A stretch of 10,362 nucleotides of DNA from Thiopontia sp964416755. Its GTDB lineage: Bacteria; Pseudomonadota; Gammaproteobacteria; GCF-002020875. This document shows positions 1-6,359 of the stretch, in pieces (position 1 is the first letter of the stretch; each line of letters opens with the position of its first letter). The stretch lies in contig CAYQFH010000093.1 in assembly GCA_964416755.1 (NCBI GenBank), positions 1 through 10,362 of the forward strand. Reading direction: 5' to 3'. Made by a program: the position numbers and the translations under genes. The notes beneath the pieces were generated by a model. The model worked only from the letters and a program-made list of their open reading frames with translations, was not told where the DNA came from and made no database searches.

Positions 1-713
1 CCGTAGTGGATCTTCCACGCCTCACGGAACAGGCCGAACTTGGAGAACTTGTCCTTTGGATCAAGAACGATGATCTTGGACTTGGGCTTGTTGGCCTTGA
101 GGTAGGCAGCAATCTGGCTGACACGCTCATATGGACCAGGAGGGCAACGGAATGGGTTGCGTGGTGCTGCGATTACAACAGTACCGCCATCCTTCATTGC
201 CTTGAGCTGCTGACCCAGCAGATTCATCTGGTGACCAGACTTGTATGCATGGGTAACAGACTTGTTGGCGATCTCTTCGCTGTGGCCTTCAACATACTTG
301 AAATCAACACCTGGAGAGACTACGCAGCGGTCAAAGGCGATGCTCTTTCCACCTGCAGTCTTCACGCTGTTATCACCAATCTCGGTTACATTGTCGTGAA
401 CGATGTTGATGCCCATGGCGGCCAGACCTTCATAGGTGTGGGCCAGTTGATCCATGGTGACCATACCGGACAGCGTCAGATTACTGGTGAAACCGGTGTA
501 GTAGGTCTTGTTAGGCTCAACGATGGTAACGTCGATCTTGGAGTCACCGCGCTTGATGTACTTGGCTACTGTAGCACCGCCCATGCCGCCACCAACAACC
601 ACAACGTGGCCTTTGTTGCTGCCGGCAAATGCACTGCCTGCCAGACCGGCACCAGCGACTGCAGTGGCTGCACCTGATACTTTCAGAAAATCTCTACGAT
701 TGAATTTACTCAT
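1..713 (-). CDS. fccB: FccB-like flavocytochrome c sulfide dehydrogenase flavoprotein subunit, partial (C-terminal part beyond window)
   Basis: This is the FAD-binding subunit of a periplasmic flavocytochrome c, which in characterised members oxidises sulfide and passes electrons to the diheme subunit. The first 237 residues are visible, roughly the first half of a family of about 430. Residues 5-11 (NRRDFLK) and the following hydrophobic stretch form a Tat signal, with likely cleavage after AFA (28-30). A Rossmann motif GGGMGG lies at 41-46. The family motif FRCPPGPYER at 188-197 holds Cys190, which corresponds to one half of the redox-active disulfide of Allochromatium FccB; its partner lies outside the window. 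The position that carries covalent FAD in Allochromatium (motif YYTC) reads YYTG here (Gly74), so FAD is probably not linked through this site. The ATG at 713 has an AGGAGG site overlapping the fccA stop, 15 bp away, so the two are translationally linked. The family assignment is firm; the substrate is inferred. Confidence 0.93.
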   Translation of the reverse strand, partial: MSKFNRRDFLKVSGAATAVAGAGLAGSAFAGSNKGHVVVVGGGMGGATVAKYIKRGDSKIDVTIVEPNKTYYTGFTSNLTLSGMVTMDQLAHTYEGLAAMGINIVHDNVTEIGDNSVKTAGGKSIAFDRCVVSPGVDFKYVEGHSEEIANKSVTHAYKSGHQMNLLGQQLKAMKDGGTVVIAAPRNPFRCPPGPYERVSQIAAYLKANKPKSKIIVLDPKDKFSKFGLFREAWKIHY

Positions 714-728
714 TGGTTTAGCCCCTCC

Positions 729-1325
729 TTACTTCTGGCTGGCGTAGTAGTTGAAGATCGCGTCCAGGCCTGCATCACCCTCTTTCTTGAGGAGCTTCTT
801 GACCTTCTTCTTCATCTTCTTCGGCGCAGAGCGATCACCGCTCTTGAAATCACCCATGGTGTTGTGGAGGTATGGCATCCACTGACCTGCAAGGATACTG
901 GCATCATCGTCAGCCAGTGTACCGCCTTCGGAGTGGCACTTCTCACAGTACTTGTCATGCAGTTTTGCACCCTGCTTCGCCTTTGCGCTATCGAAGGACT
1001 GTGCAGCGCGGTGCTGCTTCTGCGACGCAAAGAAGTTTGCAATAGCGGCGATATCATCATCGCTGTAGCCCTTTGCAATACGGTTCATGATGGTACCGGC
1101 AGTGTCACCAGACTTGTAAGCAGCCATCTGATCTGTCAGATATGCTGCAGACATACCTGAAAGAGAGGGAAGGCTTGGGCCAACACTGGCACCATCAGTA
1201 CCGTGACAGCCAGCACAAGTGTTGGAAAGCATAGTGCCATCCGCACCGGTCATGTTTCCTGCTGCTGCAGAGAAACTGATTGCACAGCCACTGATCACGG
1301 CCATTGCAAGTTTCGTTACTTTCAT
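729..1325 (-). CDS. fccA: Diheme cytochrome c subunit of flavocytochrome c sulfide dehydrogenase (FccA-like)
   Basis: This 198-residue exported protein has two CXXCH heme sites, CAGCH at 37-41 and CEKCH at 127-131, in two class I cytochrome c domains. Met80 (in TIMNRIAKGYS) and Met171 are the likely sixth heme ligands. An N-terminal Sec signal peptide ends near SAAAG (about residue 22). Length and domain layout fit FccA, the electron acceptor of FccB, and the gene sits directly upstream of fccB as in Allochromatium fccAB. The start at 1325 is set by a strong AGGAGG at 1330-1335. A distinctive basic segment, nine lysines within residues 169-181, lies in the second domain and could dock an acidic partner. 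Another c4-family cytochrome is the only real alternative, and the fccB neighbour argues against it. Confidence 0.93.
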   Translation of the reverse strand: MKVTKLAMAVISGCAISFSAAAGNMTGADGTMLSNTCAGCHGTDGASVGPSLPSLSGMSAAYLTDQMAAYKSGDTAGTIMNRIAKGYSDDDIAAIANFFASQKQHRAAQSFDSAKAKQGAKLHDKYCEKCHSEGGTLADDDASILAGQWMPYLHNTMGDFKSGDRSAPKKMKKKVKKLLKKEGDAGLDAIFNYYASQK

Positions 1326-1348
1326 ATCTCCTCCTAAAAAATTAGAGA

Positions 1349-1403
1349 TTTATAAAAATTAATATTAATTTTGCTCTGAAGATTCCAATTGATCTTTTGT
1401 CAA
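1349..1403 (-). promoter_or_regulatory. Candidate promoter/operator region of fccAB, including a perfect 18-bp AT palindrome
   Basis: Read on the minus strand, a consensus TTGACA lies at 1403-1398 and a TATAAA at 1354-1349, but they are too far apart (43 bp) to be one promoter. Between them is a perfect 18-bp palindrome, AAAATTAATATTAATTTT, at 1355-1372. It abuts TATAAA, so it would occupy the spacer if TATAAA is the -10 box. The stretch is far richer in A/T than the surrounding coding DNA. Start at about 1342 would leave a leader of under 20 nt carrying the AGGAGG site. No -35 box of good quality sits at the right distance from TATAAA, which would fit an activator-dependent promoter. This is inference from motif positions only. 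Confidence 0.35.
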
Positions 1404-1503
1404 TTTTCTAAATGCAGAACGCGCTAATAATAGTGCAGCGCAATTGTTGGATGCAAGTGAAAAGTACAAGTATCTGTATATCTGAGTATGCTGATATAGT
1501 TGG

Positions 1504-1532
1504 CGCTGACCTGATTCAGAATCAGGTCAGCG
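1504..1532 (-). terminator. Perfect 13-bp intercistronic hairpin after the ankyrin gene (terminator-like, no U tract)
   Basis: CGCTGACCTGATT (1504-1516) and AATCAGGTCAGCG (1520-1532) are exact reverse complements separated by a 3-nt CAG loop. On the minus strand the hairpin begins 24 nt past the ankyrin stop codon and lies about 180 nt before fccA. No run of U follows on either strand, so it is not a classic intrinsic terminator. It may protect the 3' end of the upstream message, cause partial termination, or bind a protein as DNA. The structure itself is certain; the role is not. Confidence 0.55.
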
Positions 1533-1556
1533 AAGATCGGATGAAAAAGGGAAGAG

Positions 1557-2495
1557 TTACCGTTTGGCCTGTTTGCGTAGATATGCTGCGAGATCAAAAT
1601 GGCGATTGATCTCGGCAATTTGAGGCAGATTGAGACCCTCCTGATCATGCACATGAAGATCAGCACCACGAGTAATCATCAGTTGAACAAGCTCTCTGTT
1701 GCCGCGGCTTACCGCCTCCATCAGTGGGGTCCAGCCATCACGGTCGACAACGTCCATAGTGGCTCCGTTCTCCAACAGCTGGTGGGCTGTTGTGATTCCC
1801 TGTTTTGAGACGGCGTAGTGCAGTGCAGAAGCGCCGTGATCATCGAGTACCTCGGTATCTGCGCCGCGCTCAAGCAACGCAGAGAGAATCTCATGGTTGT
1901 GGTGTTGGGCCGCCAGCATCAATGCGGTACGCCCCTTTTTGTCACGAATATTGGTGCCAGCCTCGGCCATCAATAGCATGTGAACAACATCGAGGTTGCC
2001 TTGTGTGGTGGCAATCATCAGAGGGGTTCTGCCGTGGCGATCTGCAGTGTTTACATTACTGTTGTACGCCATCAAGATCGAAATGACATCAGCCTCACCA
2101 CTGCGGATGGCAACCATCATCGCATCCATGCCGTTGCGGGTCTTGATGTGCGGGTCTGCTCCCGCCTTGAGCAGCGCAGAGACCAGTGCAATGCTGCCCT
2201 CGTCTGCAGCGGCTGAGAGTGCAGTATATCCGCCATTGGTCTGGCGGTTGATGCGGGCTCCGGCATCAATCAGTAGTTGTGCAATTGCCAGTTGACCATC
2301 CTCTGCAGCGAAGATGAGTGGTGTGTGCCCAAGCTTGCCTGCAGTGTTGATGTCTGCACCTGCGTCAATCAGTTTTTCTACTTGTGCACGGTCCCCGTTG
2401 ACCACTGCACTACGCAGTTGCTCTTCCAGAGAGGGAGCGGCAGAGGCAGCTGCTGTAGTGAGTAAGGTGAGTAAAGCGATCGCTGTCTTTTTCAT
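1557..2495 (-). CDS. Secreted ankyrin-repeat protein
   Basis: This 312-residue protein starts with a Sec signal peptide (MKKTAIALLTLL..., cleavage near AAASA, about residues 17-19). The rest is a solenoid of eight ankyrin repeats of about 33 residues plus a C-terminal cap. Repeats show the family pattern G-x-T-P/A-L near the first helix and a closing hairpin of the AGADIN or RGADLH type. No enzymatic motif and no heme site is present. The ATG at 2495 is preferred to an in-frame ATG at 2579, because it begins the signal peptide, follows GGAAG by 7 nt, and the earlier start would run into the upstream cytochrome gene. The gene lies 37 bp after the tetraheme cytochrome and upstream of fccAB. Ankyrin proteins mediate protein contacts, so a chaperone, assembly or scaffold role for periplasmic redox partners is plausible but inferred. 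Confidence 0.9.
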   Translation of the reverse strand: MKKTAIALLTLLTTAAASAAPSLEEQLRSAVVNGDRAQVEKLIDAGADINTAGKLGHTPLIFAAEDGQLAIAQLLIDAGARINRQTNGGYTALSAAADEGSIALVSALLKAGADPHIKTRNGMDAMMVAIRSGEADVISILMAYNSNVNTADRHGRTPLMIATTQGNLDVVHMLLMAEAGTNIRDKKGRTALMLAAQHHNHEILSALLERGADTEVLDDHGASALHYAVSKQGITTAHQLLENGATMDVVDRDGWTPLMEAVSRGNRELVQLMITRGADLHVHDQEGLNLPQIAEINRHFDLAAYLRKQAKR

Positions 2496-2532
2496 GGTTC
2501 GGCTTCCAATATTTCGATAGCTCCAAGTTCGG

Positions 2533-3234
2533 TTATGACGCATCGGTGTTGTCACTCTCATCCTCTTCTTCAGGCTCATCCGGCTCTATATGGGCGATAC
2601 CTTTGTGGCAGTCGATACAGGTCTGCCCCTTCTCGGTTGCTCGACCGTGCTTTTTACGTGCGCTGCGATCCTGAATGTCAAGATTCATGTTCTCAAAGTC
2701 ATGGCAGCTACGACATTCGCGAGAATCGCTATCCTTCATCTTGGCCCAAACCCGGGTCGCCATATTCCAGCGGTAGTCATTGAATTTTTTCAGTGCCTTT
2801 TCACGTACCTCGGCAGCCTCATCACTCATATCTTCCGAATAGACCTCACCGTAGTTGGGGACACAGAGTTCAGAGCCCGTTTTAACCGGAACAAATTTGT
2901 CGGGACAACTGCCACTTTCAGTGCTGGAGACCAGAAGTGACTCGTCCGGTTCAATTGTGCCGAGCACCCAGTGAAAAACATCCTTGGCAGCAATGATCTT
3001 GGCTTCTACTTTAGGGATGAACTGTTTGGGAACATGGCAGTCAGAACAGGTGGCTTGCACACCGGATTGATTGTTGTAGTGTACGGTATGGCGATACTCT
3101 TCCAGATTGACCTTCATCGAATGACAAGAAGTACAGAATGCCATCTCATTGGTTGCAGCAAAGAATACGTTGACACCGCCCAGTGCAGCGGCACCCGCAA
3201 GGAATATCAGCAAAGGAGCCAGTAATTTTTTCAT
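2533..3234 (-). CDS. Membrane-anchored tetraheme cytochrome c, NapC/NirT family
   Basis: This 233-residue protein has an uncleaved N-terminal membrane segment (residues 3-27) followed by four CXXCH sites: CTSCH 34-38, CSDCH 63-67, CRSCH 174-178 and CIDCH 206-210. NapC/NirT proteins exchange electrons between membrane quinol and periplasmic partners. The family-typical stretches CSDCHVPK and WAKMKDSDSRECRSCH are present. Between the GTIEPDE stretch and the third heme there is an extra segment of about 45 residues (about 98-145) with Cys110 and Cys124, which ordinary NapC lacks. The C-terminus is strongly acidic (EPDEPEEEDESDNTDAS, 217-233). The ATG at 3234 follows a TGGAGA element and lies 33 bp after the c4-like gene, so the two are probably cotranscribed. 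Its partner is likely one of the neighbouring cytochromes; direction of electron flow cannot be read from sequence. Confidence 0.92.
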   Translation of the reverse strand: MKKLLAPLLIFLAGAAALGGVNVFFAATNEMAFCTSCHSMKVNLEEYRHTVHYNNQSGVQATCSDCHVPKQFIPKVEAKIIAAKDVFHWVLGTIEPDESLLVSSTESGSCPDKFVPVKTGSELCVPNYGEVYSEDMSDEAAEVREKALKKFNDYRWNMATRVWAKMKDSDSRECRSCHDFENMNLDIQDRSARKKHGRATEKGQTCIDCHKGIAHIEPDEPEEEDESDNTDAS

Positions 3235-3267
3235 TGTTCGTGTTCTCCAGGGTTGTTGAGAAAGGCG

Positions 3268-3939
3268 TTAGCCGCCCAAGCGTGAGGCGTAATCGACAAC
3301 CGCCTTCATCTCGCTGAATTTGAAGTCCTGAATCTGTTTAACCATCTTGGGGTTGGCATTTCTGCGCTTGCCATCCTTGATCCAGATAAATTGGCGCAAC
3401 ATGTACTCGTAATGTTGATTGGCAAGGCGTGGATAGAAATTTTCTGCATCTCCTTCGCCGTCCTTGCCATGGCATTTGGCACAGTGCTCCATATAGAGGC
3501 GCTTGCCCTCTTCCAGATGGTGTCCGTCTCCAGACTGGTTTTTGGTGTTGGCCGGGAGTTGGCTGATGTATGCGGTAACGTCCGCAATATTTTGCGATCC
3601 CCCCAAGTACTTCTCGGTCGAGAAGGGGTACATGCTGGGATTGTCGCGGTTGAGTTGGCGAATATCCAGAATCTGTTTAATCAGGACAGATTGGTGTTGT
3701 CCGGCCAGTTGAGGATAGGTACCTGAGGCGCGGTAGTTGCCGATGCCGGGAGCCATTCCCCAACCATTCTCGGTGTGGCAGAAGGCACAGGTCTGGTAGA
3801 GTGTCTTACCGTGTTCAATGTTGGGCGTAAGTGTCATCGCCTCATCAATTTTTCCGCCGCGATCCAGTCCAGTCCAGCCACCAAAAGAGAGTGGCGCGAA
3901 AAGTATAGAGAGCGACAGAATTACGGTCTGTCTTTTCAT
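3268..3939 (-). CDS. Periplasmic diheme cytochrome c, c4-like
   Basis: This 223-residue protein has a signal peptide (MKRQTVILSLSILFAPLSFG, cleavage near residue 20) and two class I cytochrome domains with CAFCH at 51-55 and CAKCH at 153-157. Met103 (NPSMYPF) and Met199 (NPKMVKQ) are at positions expected for the sixth heme ligands, and each domain shows the YPQLAGQH or YPRLANQH stretch typical of the c4 family. The ATG at 3939 is chosen because GGGAGGA lies just upstream and the signal peptide starts there. An in-frame extension to 4020 has no signal-like sequence and would place the ribosome site inside the gene. It is the first gene of the minus-strand cluster. Cytochromes c4 usually carry electrons to a terminal oxidase; here it may accept electrons from the tetraheme or flavocytochrome proteins. 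Confidence 0.92.
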   Translation of the reverse strand: MKRQTVILSLSILFAPLSFGGWTGLDRGGKIDEAMTLTPNIEHGKTLYQTCAFCHTENGWGMAPGIGNYRASGTYPQLAGQHQSVLIKQILDIRQLNRDNPSMYPFSTEKYLGGSQNIADVTAYISQLPANTKNQSGDGHHLEEGKRLYMEHCAKCHGKDGEGDAENFYPRLANQHYEYMLRQFIWIKDGKRRNANPKMVKQIQDFKFSEMKAVVDYASRLGG

Positions 3940-4258
3940 GCTGTTTCCTCCCATGAAAACGCAAGTCAATATCTTAGTAGTTCGTTCGAGTTGATTTATT
4001 TTGGCGACTTTGCGTATCACCTTATTTTGTAATAGTGCCGCTAATCATACGGATTCAGCATCAGACTGCAATAGTTGGGGAAGAGTATAAGTGCTGGATG
4101 ATGCTGTGGTGGGCAAGGTGGTGCTGTTGTAGAGGAATTGTTCGATCACTTCGATAGTCATTTACGGATCACTGTACTAGAATACGCCGTTTGTGATCGG
4201 CTCCTTCGTTTTGTGATGGAGTGGATTGTCTGTTTTAACCACTGAATTGAGATTTGAC
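3940..4258. other. Divergent intergenic region between the cytochrome cluster and tig
   Basis: These 319 bp separate the minus-strand cytochrome genes from the plus-strand proteostasis genes and must hold at least two divergent promoters. A good ribosome site for the minus-strand cytochrome lies next to 3940. I see no open reading frame with a convincing start, no tRNA, and no long hairpin. TTCGAT occurs twice (near 4141 and 4150), and TTGTGAT or TTTGTGAT occurs twice (near 4191 and 4211); these are short and may be chance. No promoter is convincing for the minus-strand side. Confidence 0.6.
4155..4183 (+). promoter_or_regulatory. Candidate sigma70-type promoter for tig
   Basis: TAGTCA at 4155-4160 and TAGAAT at 4178-4183 are separated by 17 bp, matching the -35 and -10 hexamers at four and five of six positions. 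Initiation near 4190 would give a leader of about 70 nt before the tig ATG. No sigma32-like heat-shock pair (CTTGAAA with CCCCAT) was seen in the region. This is a weak call based only on motif match. Confidence 0.28.
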
Positions 4259-5566
4259 ATGGAAGTATCTGTAGAAACAACCGAGGGCCTTGAGCGAGCA
4301 ATGACAATCACCGTTCCTGCGGAGCGTGTGGAAAAGGAGGTCACTGAGCGCCTGAATCGTCTGAAGAATACCGTGAAACTGAACGGTTTCCGCCCTGGTA
4401 AGGTGCCAATGGCAGTGGTTAAGAAGCGCTTCAGTTCATCAGTGCGCTATGAAGTTGCAGAGGAGTTGATCCACTCCACTTTTGGTGAGGCGGTCAATCA
4501 GGAGGACCTCTCTCCGGCGGGCGCGCCCAAAATTACTCCGGAGGAGATTGCCGAGGGGGAGGGGTTGAAGTATACCGCCACCTTCGAGGTCTATCCCGAG
4601 TTTGAGGTTGCCTCGTTTGCCGATATCAAGATCGAGAAGCCGGTGGTGGAGTTGGGTGATGAAGATCTTGACAAGATGATTGACAATCTGCGTGAGCAGC
4701 AGAAGAGCTGGACAGATGTTGAGCGTGCTGCGGCAGATGGCGATCAGGTCAATATCGACTTCAAGGGCACAATTGATGGCGCCGAGTTTGACCGGGGTGC
4801 TGCGCAAGGGGTGCCGGTGACGCTGGGCTCAGGTTCCATGATTCCCGGATTTGAGGAGGGGATTGTTGGCATGAAGGCGGGAGAGGAGAAGACCATTGAT
4901 GTCGACTTCCCTGAAGATTACACCGCAGAGGAGCTGGCTGGGAAAGCGGCGCAGTTCGAGATCAAGGTCAATGGGGTTGCAGAGGCTACACTGCCGGAAG
5001 TGGACGAGGAGTTTATCGAAAAATATGGTGTCAAGGAGGGAGGCATTGATGCCTTCCGTGCCCAGATCAAGGAGAACATGCAGCGTGAGTGTGATCAGGC
5101 ACTGACTCAGGTGTTGAAGGATCAGGTGATGGATGGGCTTTATGAGGCGCATGGCTTCGGTATCCCCGCAGCGCTGATTGAGGATGAGGCCGGTCGTATG
5201 GCAGAGAATATGCAACAGCAGATGGGCGGGCAGGGCACGCCATTGAGTTCAGATCTCTTCAAAGGGCAGGCAGAGCGCCGCGTGAAGCTGGGATTGGTGC
5301 TGGCCGAGGTGGTGCGTGCGCATAATGTTCAGGTCGATCCGGTACGTGTGCAGGAGCAGATCAAGACCATGGCTGCCGGTTATGAGAAGCCCGATGAGGT
5401 GGTGGAGTGGTATAACCAGAACCCGCAGTATATGGAAGGGATACAGAATCTGGTAATGGAAGAGCAGGTGGTGGATCTGGTGATGAAGGATGCACAATCT
5501 TCCGATGCCACCATGGGCTTTGAAGAGCTGATGAGCAAGGCCAACGCCAGTCGTAACAACATTTAA
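4259..5566 (+). CDS. tig: Trigger factor, ribosome-associated chaperone and peptidyl-prolyl isomerase
   Basis: This 435-residue protein (E. coli 432) binds the ribosome exit tunnel and folds nascent chains. The N-terminal ribosome-binding domain carries the signature GFRPGKVP at 43-50. A central FKBP-type isomerase domain follows (about 150-245, including NIDFKGTIDGAEFDRG and a later IPGFEEGIVGMKAGE). The remainder is the helical substrate-cradling domain. The ATG at 4259 is chosen because MEVSVETTEG matches the conserved family start; a TTG-initiated extension to 4226 adds eleven unconserved residues. The ribosome site before 4259 is weak. It is the first gene of the tig-clpP-clpX-lon block, and clpP begins 21 bp after its stop, so the two are probably cotranscribed. 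Confidence 0.97.
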   Translation: MEVSVETTEGLERAMTITVPAERVEKEVTERLNRLKNTVKLNGFRPGKVPMAVVKKRFSSSVRYEVAEELIHSTFGEAVNQEDLSPAGAPKITPEEIAEGEGLKYTATFEVYPEFEVASFADIKIEKPVVELGDEDLDKMIDNLREQQKSWTDVERAAADGDQVNIDFKGTIDGAEFDRGAAQGVPVTLGSGSMIPGFEEGIVGMKAGEEKTIDVDFPEDYTAEELAGKAAQFEIKVNGVAEATLPEVDEEFIEKYGVKEGGIDAFRAQIKENMQRECDQALTQVLKDQVMDGLYEAHGFGIPAALIEDEAGRMAENMQQQMGGQGTPLSSDLFKGQAERRVKLGLVLAEVVRAHNVQVDPVRVQEQIKTMAAGYEKPDEVVEWYNQNPQYMEGIQNLVMEEQVVDLVMKDAQSSDATMGFEELMSKANASRNNI

Positions 5567-5587
5567 TTGGTTGTAGAGAGAACACAT

Positions 5588-6193
5588 ATGAGTTCAATCA
5601 TTGAAAATTCCGGCATGGTGCCTATGGTCGTGGAGCAATCCTCGCGTGGGGAACGTGCCTACGACATCTACTCCCGACTCCTCAAGGAGCGCGTCATCTT
5701 CATGGTGGGACAGGTGGAGGACCATATGGCCAATCTGGTGGTGGCACAGTTGCTGTTCCTCGAATCGGAGAATCCGGACAAGGATATTCACCTCTATATC
5801 AACTCTCCTGGTGGTTCGGTCACTGCAGGGATGTCGATTTATGACACCATGCAGTTCATCAAGCCGGATGTGAGCACCATGTGTATCGGTCAGGCGGCCA
5901 GTATGGGGGCATTGCTACTGGCAGGAGGTGCCGCCGGCAAGCGCTACTGTCTGCCGCATTCGCGGATGATGATTCATCAGCCACTGGGTGGCTTCCAGGG
6001 GCAGGCATCCGATTTCGAAATCCATGCGCAGGAAATTCTCAAGGTGCGTGAGCGCCTCAACAGCATTCTGGCACACCATACTGGTCAGCCGATTGAGCAG
6101 GTACGCAAGGATACCGACCGTGACAACTTCATGAGTGGAGAAGAGTCGGTCGAGTATGGCCTGATTGATCAGGTTTTGACCAGTCGTGAGTAG
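5588..6193 (+). CDS. clpP: ATP-dependent Clp protease proteolytic subunit
   Basis: ClpP forms the double heptameric chamber that degrades proteins fed to it by ClpX or ClpA in the cytosol. The 201-residue protein shows the complete serine protease triad: Ser105 in GQAASMGALL, His130 in MMIHQPLGG, and Asp179 in DTDRDNF. Spacing between these residues equals that of E. coli ClpP. INSPGGSVTAG at 71-81 is the conserved oxyanion-side loop. A short N-terminal propeptide precedes the mature body. The ATG at 5588 follows AGAGAG and matches family starts; an earlier in-frame GTG at 5567 directly abuts the tig stop and is unlikely. Nothing unusual is seen in the protein. Confidence 0.97.
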   Translation: MSSIIENSGMVPMVVEQSSRGERAYDIYSRLLKERVIFMVGQVEDHMANLVVAQLLFLESENPDKDIHLYINSPGGSVTAGMSIYDTMQFIKPDVSTMCIGQAASMGALLLAGGAAGKRYCLPHSRMMIHQPLGGFQGQASDFEIHAQEILKVRERLNSILAHHTGQPIEQVRKDTDRDNFMSGEESVEYGLIDQVLTSRE

Positions 6194-6197
6194 CAGG

Positions 6198-6226
6198 CAA
6201 TAACCAACAAAAAAAGTTGGTTATTG
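6198..6226. repeat. Perfect 11-bp hairpin with A7 loop between clpP and clpX
   Basis: CAATAACCAAC (6198-6208) and GTTGGTTATTG (6216-6226) are exact reverse complements around a loop of seven A. It starts 4 nt after the clpP stop. The sequence after the stem (TGGTGCG) has no U tract, so it is not a standard terminator on the plus strand. It could stabilise the clpP message, mark a processing site, or cause partial termination that makes clpP more abundant than clpX. The rest of the 166-bp gap holds a tandem CGGATAA pair (6259-6272), a TATACT that could be a clpX -10 box (6328-6333, poor -35), and the GAGAGGTGG ribosome site before clpX. Confidence 0.6.
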
Positions 6227-6359
6227 TGGTGCGTTTCTTGTATGATGGTTGCAGAATACGGATAACGGATAAATTGTGGTACGCTACAGAAATTGCACAA
6301 CTGACCGATAGCGTTACCGATACAACGTATACTCATAAGTAACTGAGAGGTGGAAACGG

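Noticed and set aside
6..677. Open frame of 223 codons on the plus strand at the left end
   Set aside because: It lies opposite fccB, which has a Tat signal, Rossmann motif and CPPGPYER motif. The plus-strand product has no family features.
1389..1403. FNR/CRP-like site TTGAT-N5-GTCAA upstream of fccA
   Set aside because: The FNR consensus TTGAT-N4-ATCAA has a 4-nt spacer; here the spacer is 5 nt and one half-site differs. Overlap with a TTGACA hexamer explains part of the similarity.
2496..2579. Upstream start for the ankyrin protein
   Set aside because: It would overlap the NapC-like gene and hide the clear signal peptide; the ATG at 2495 has a ribosome site at good distance.
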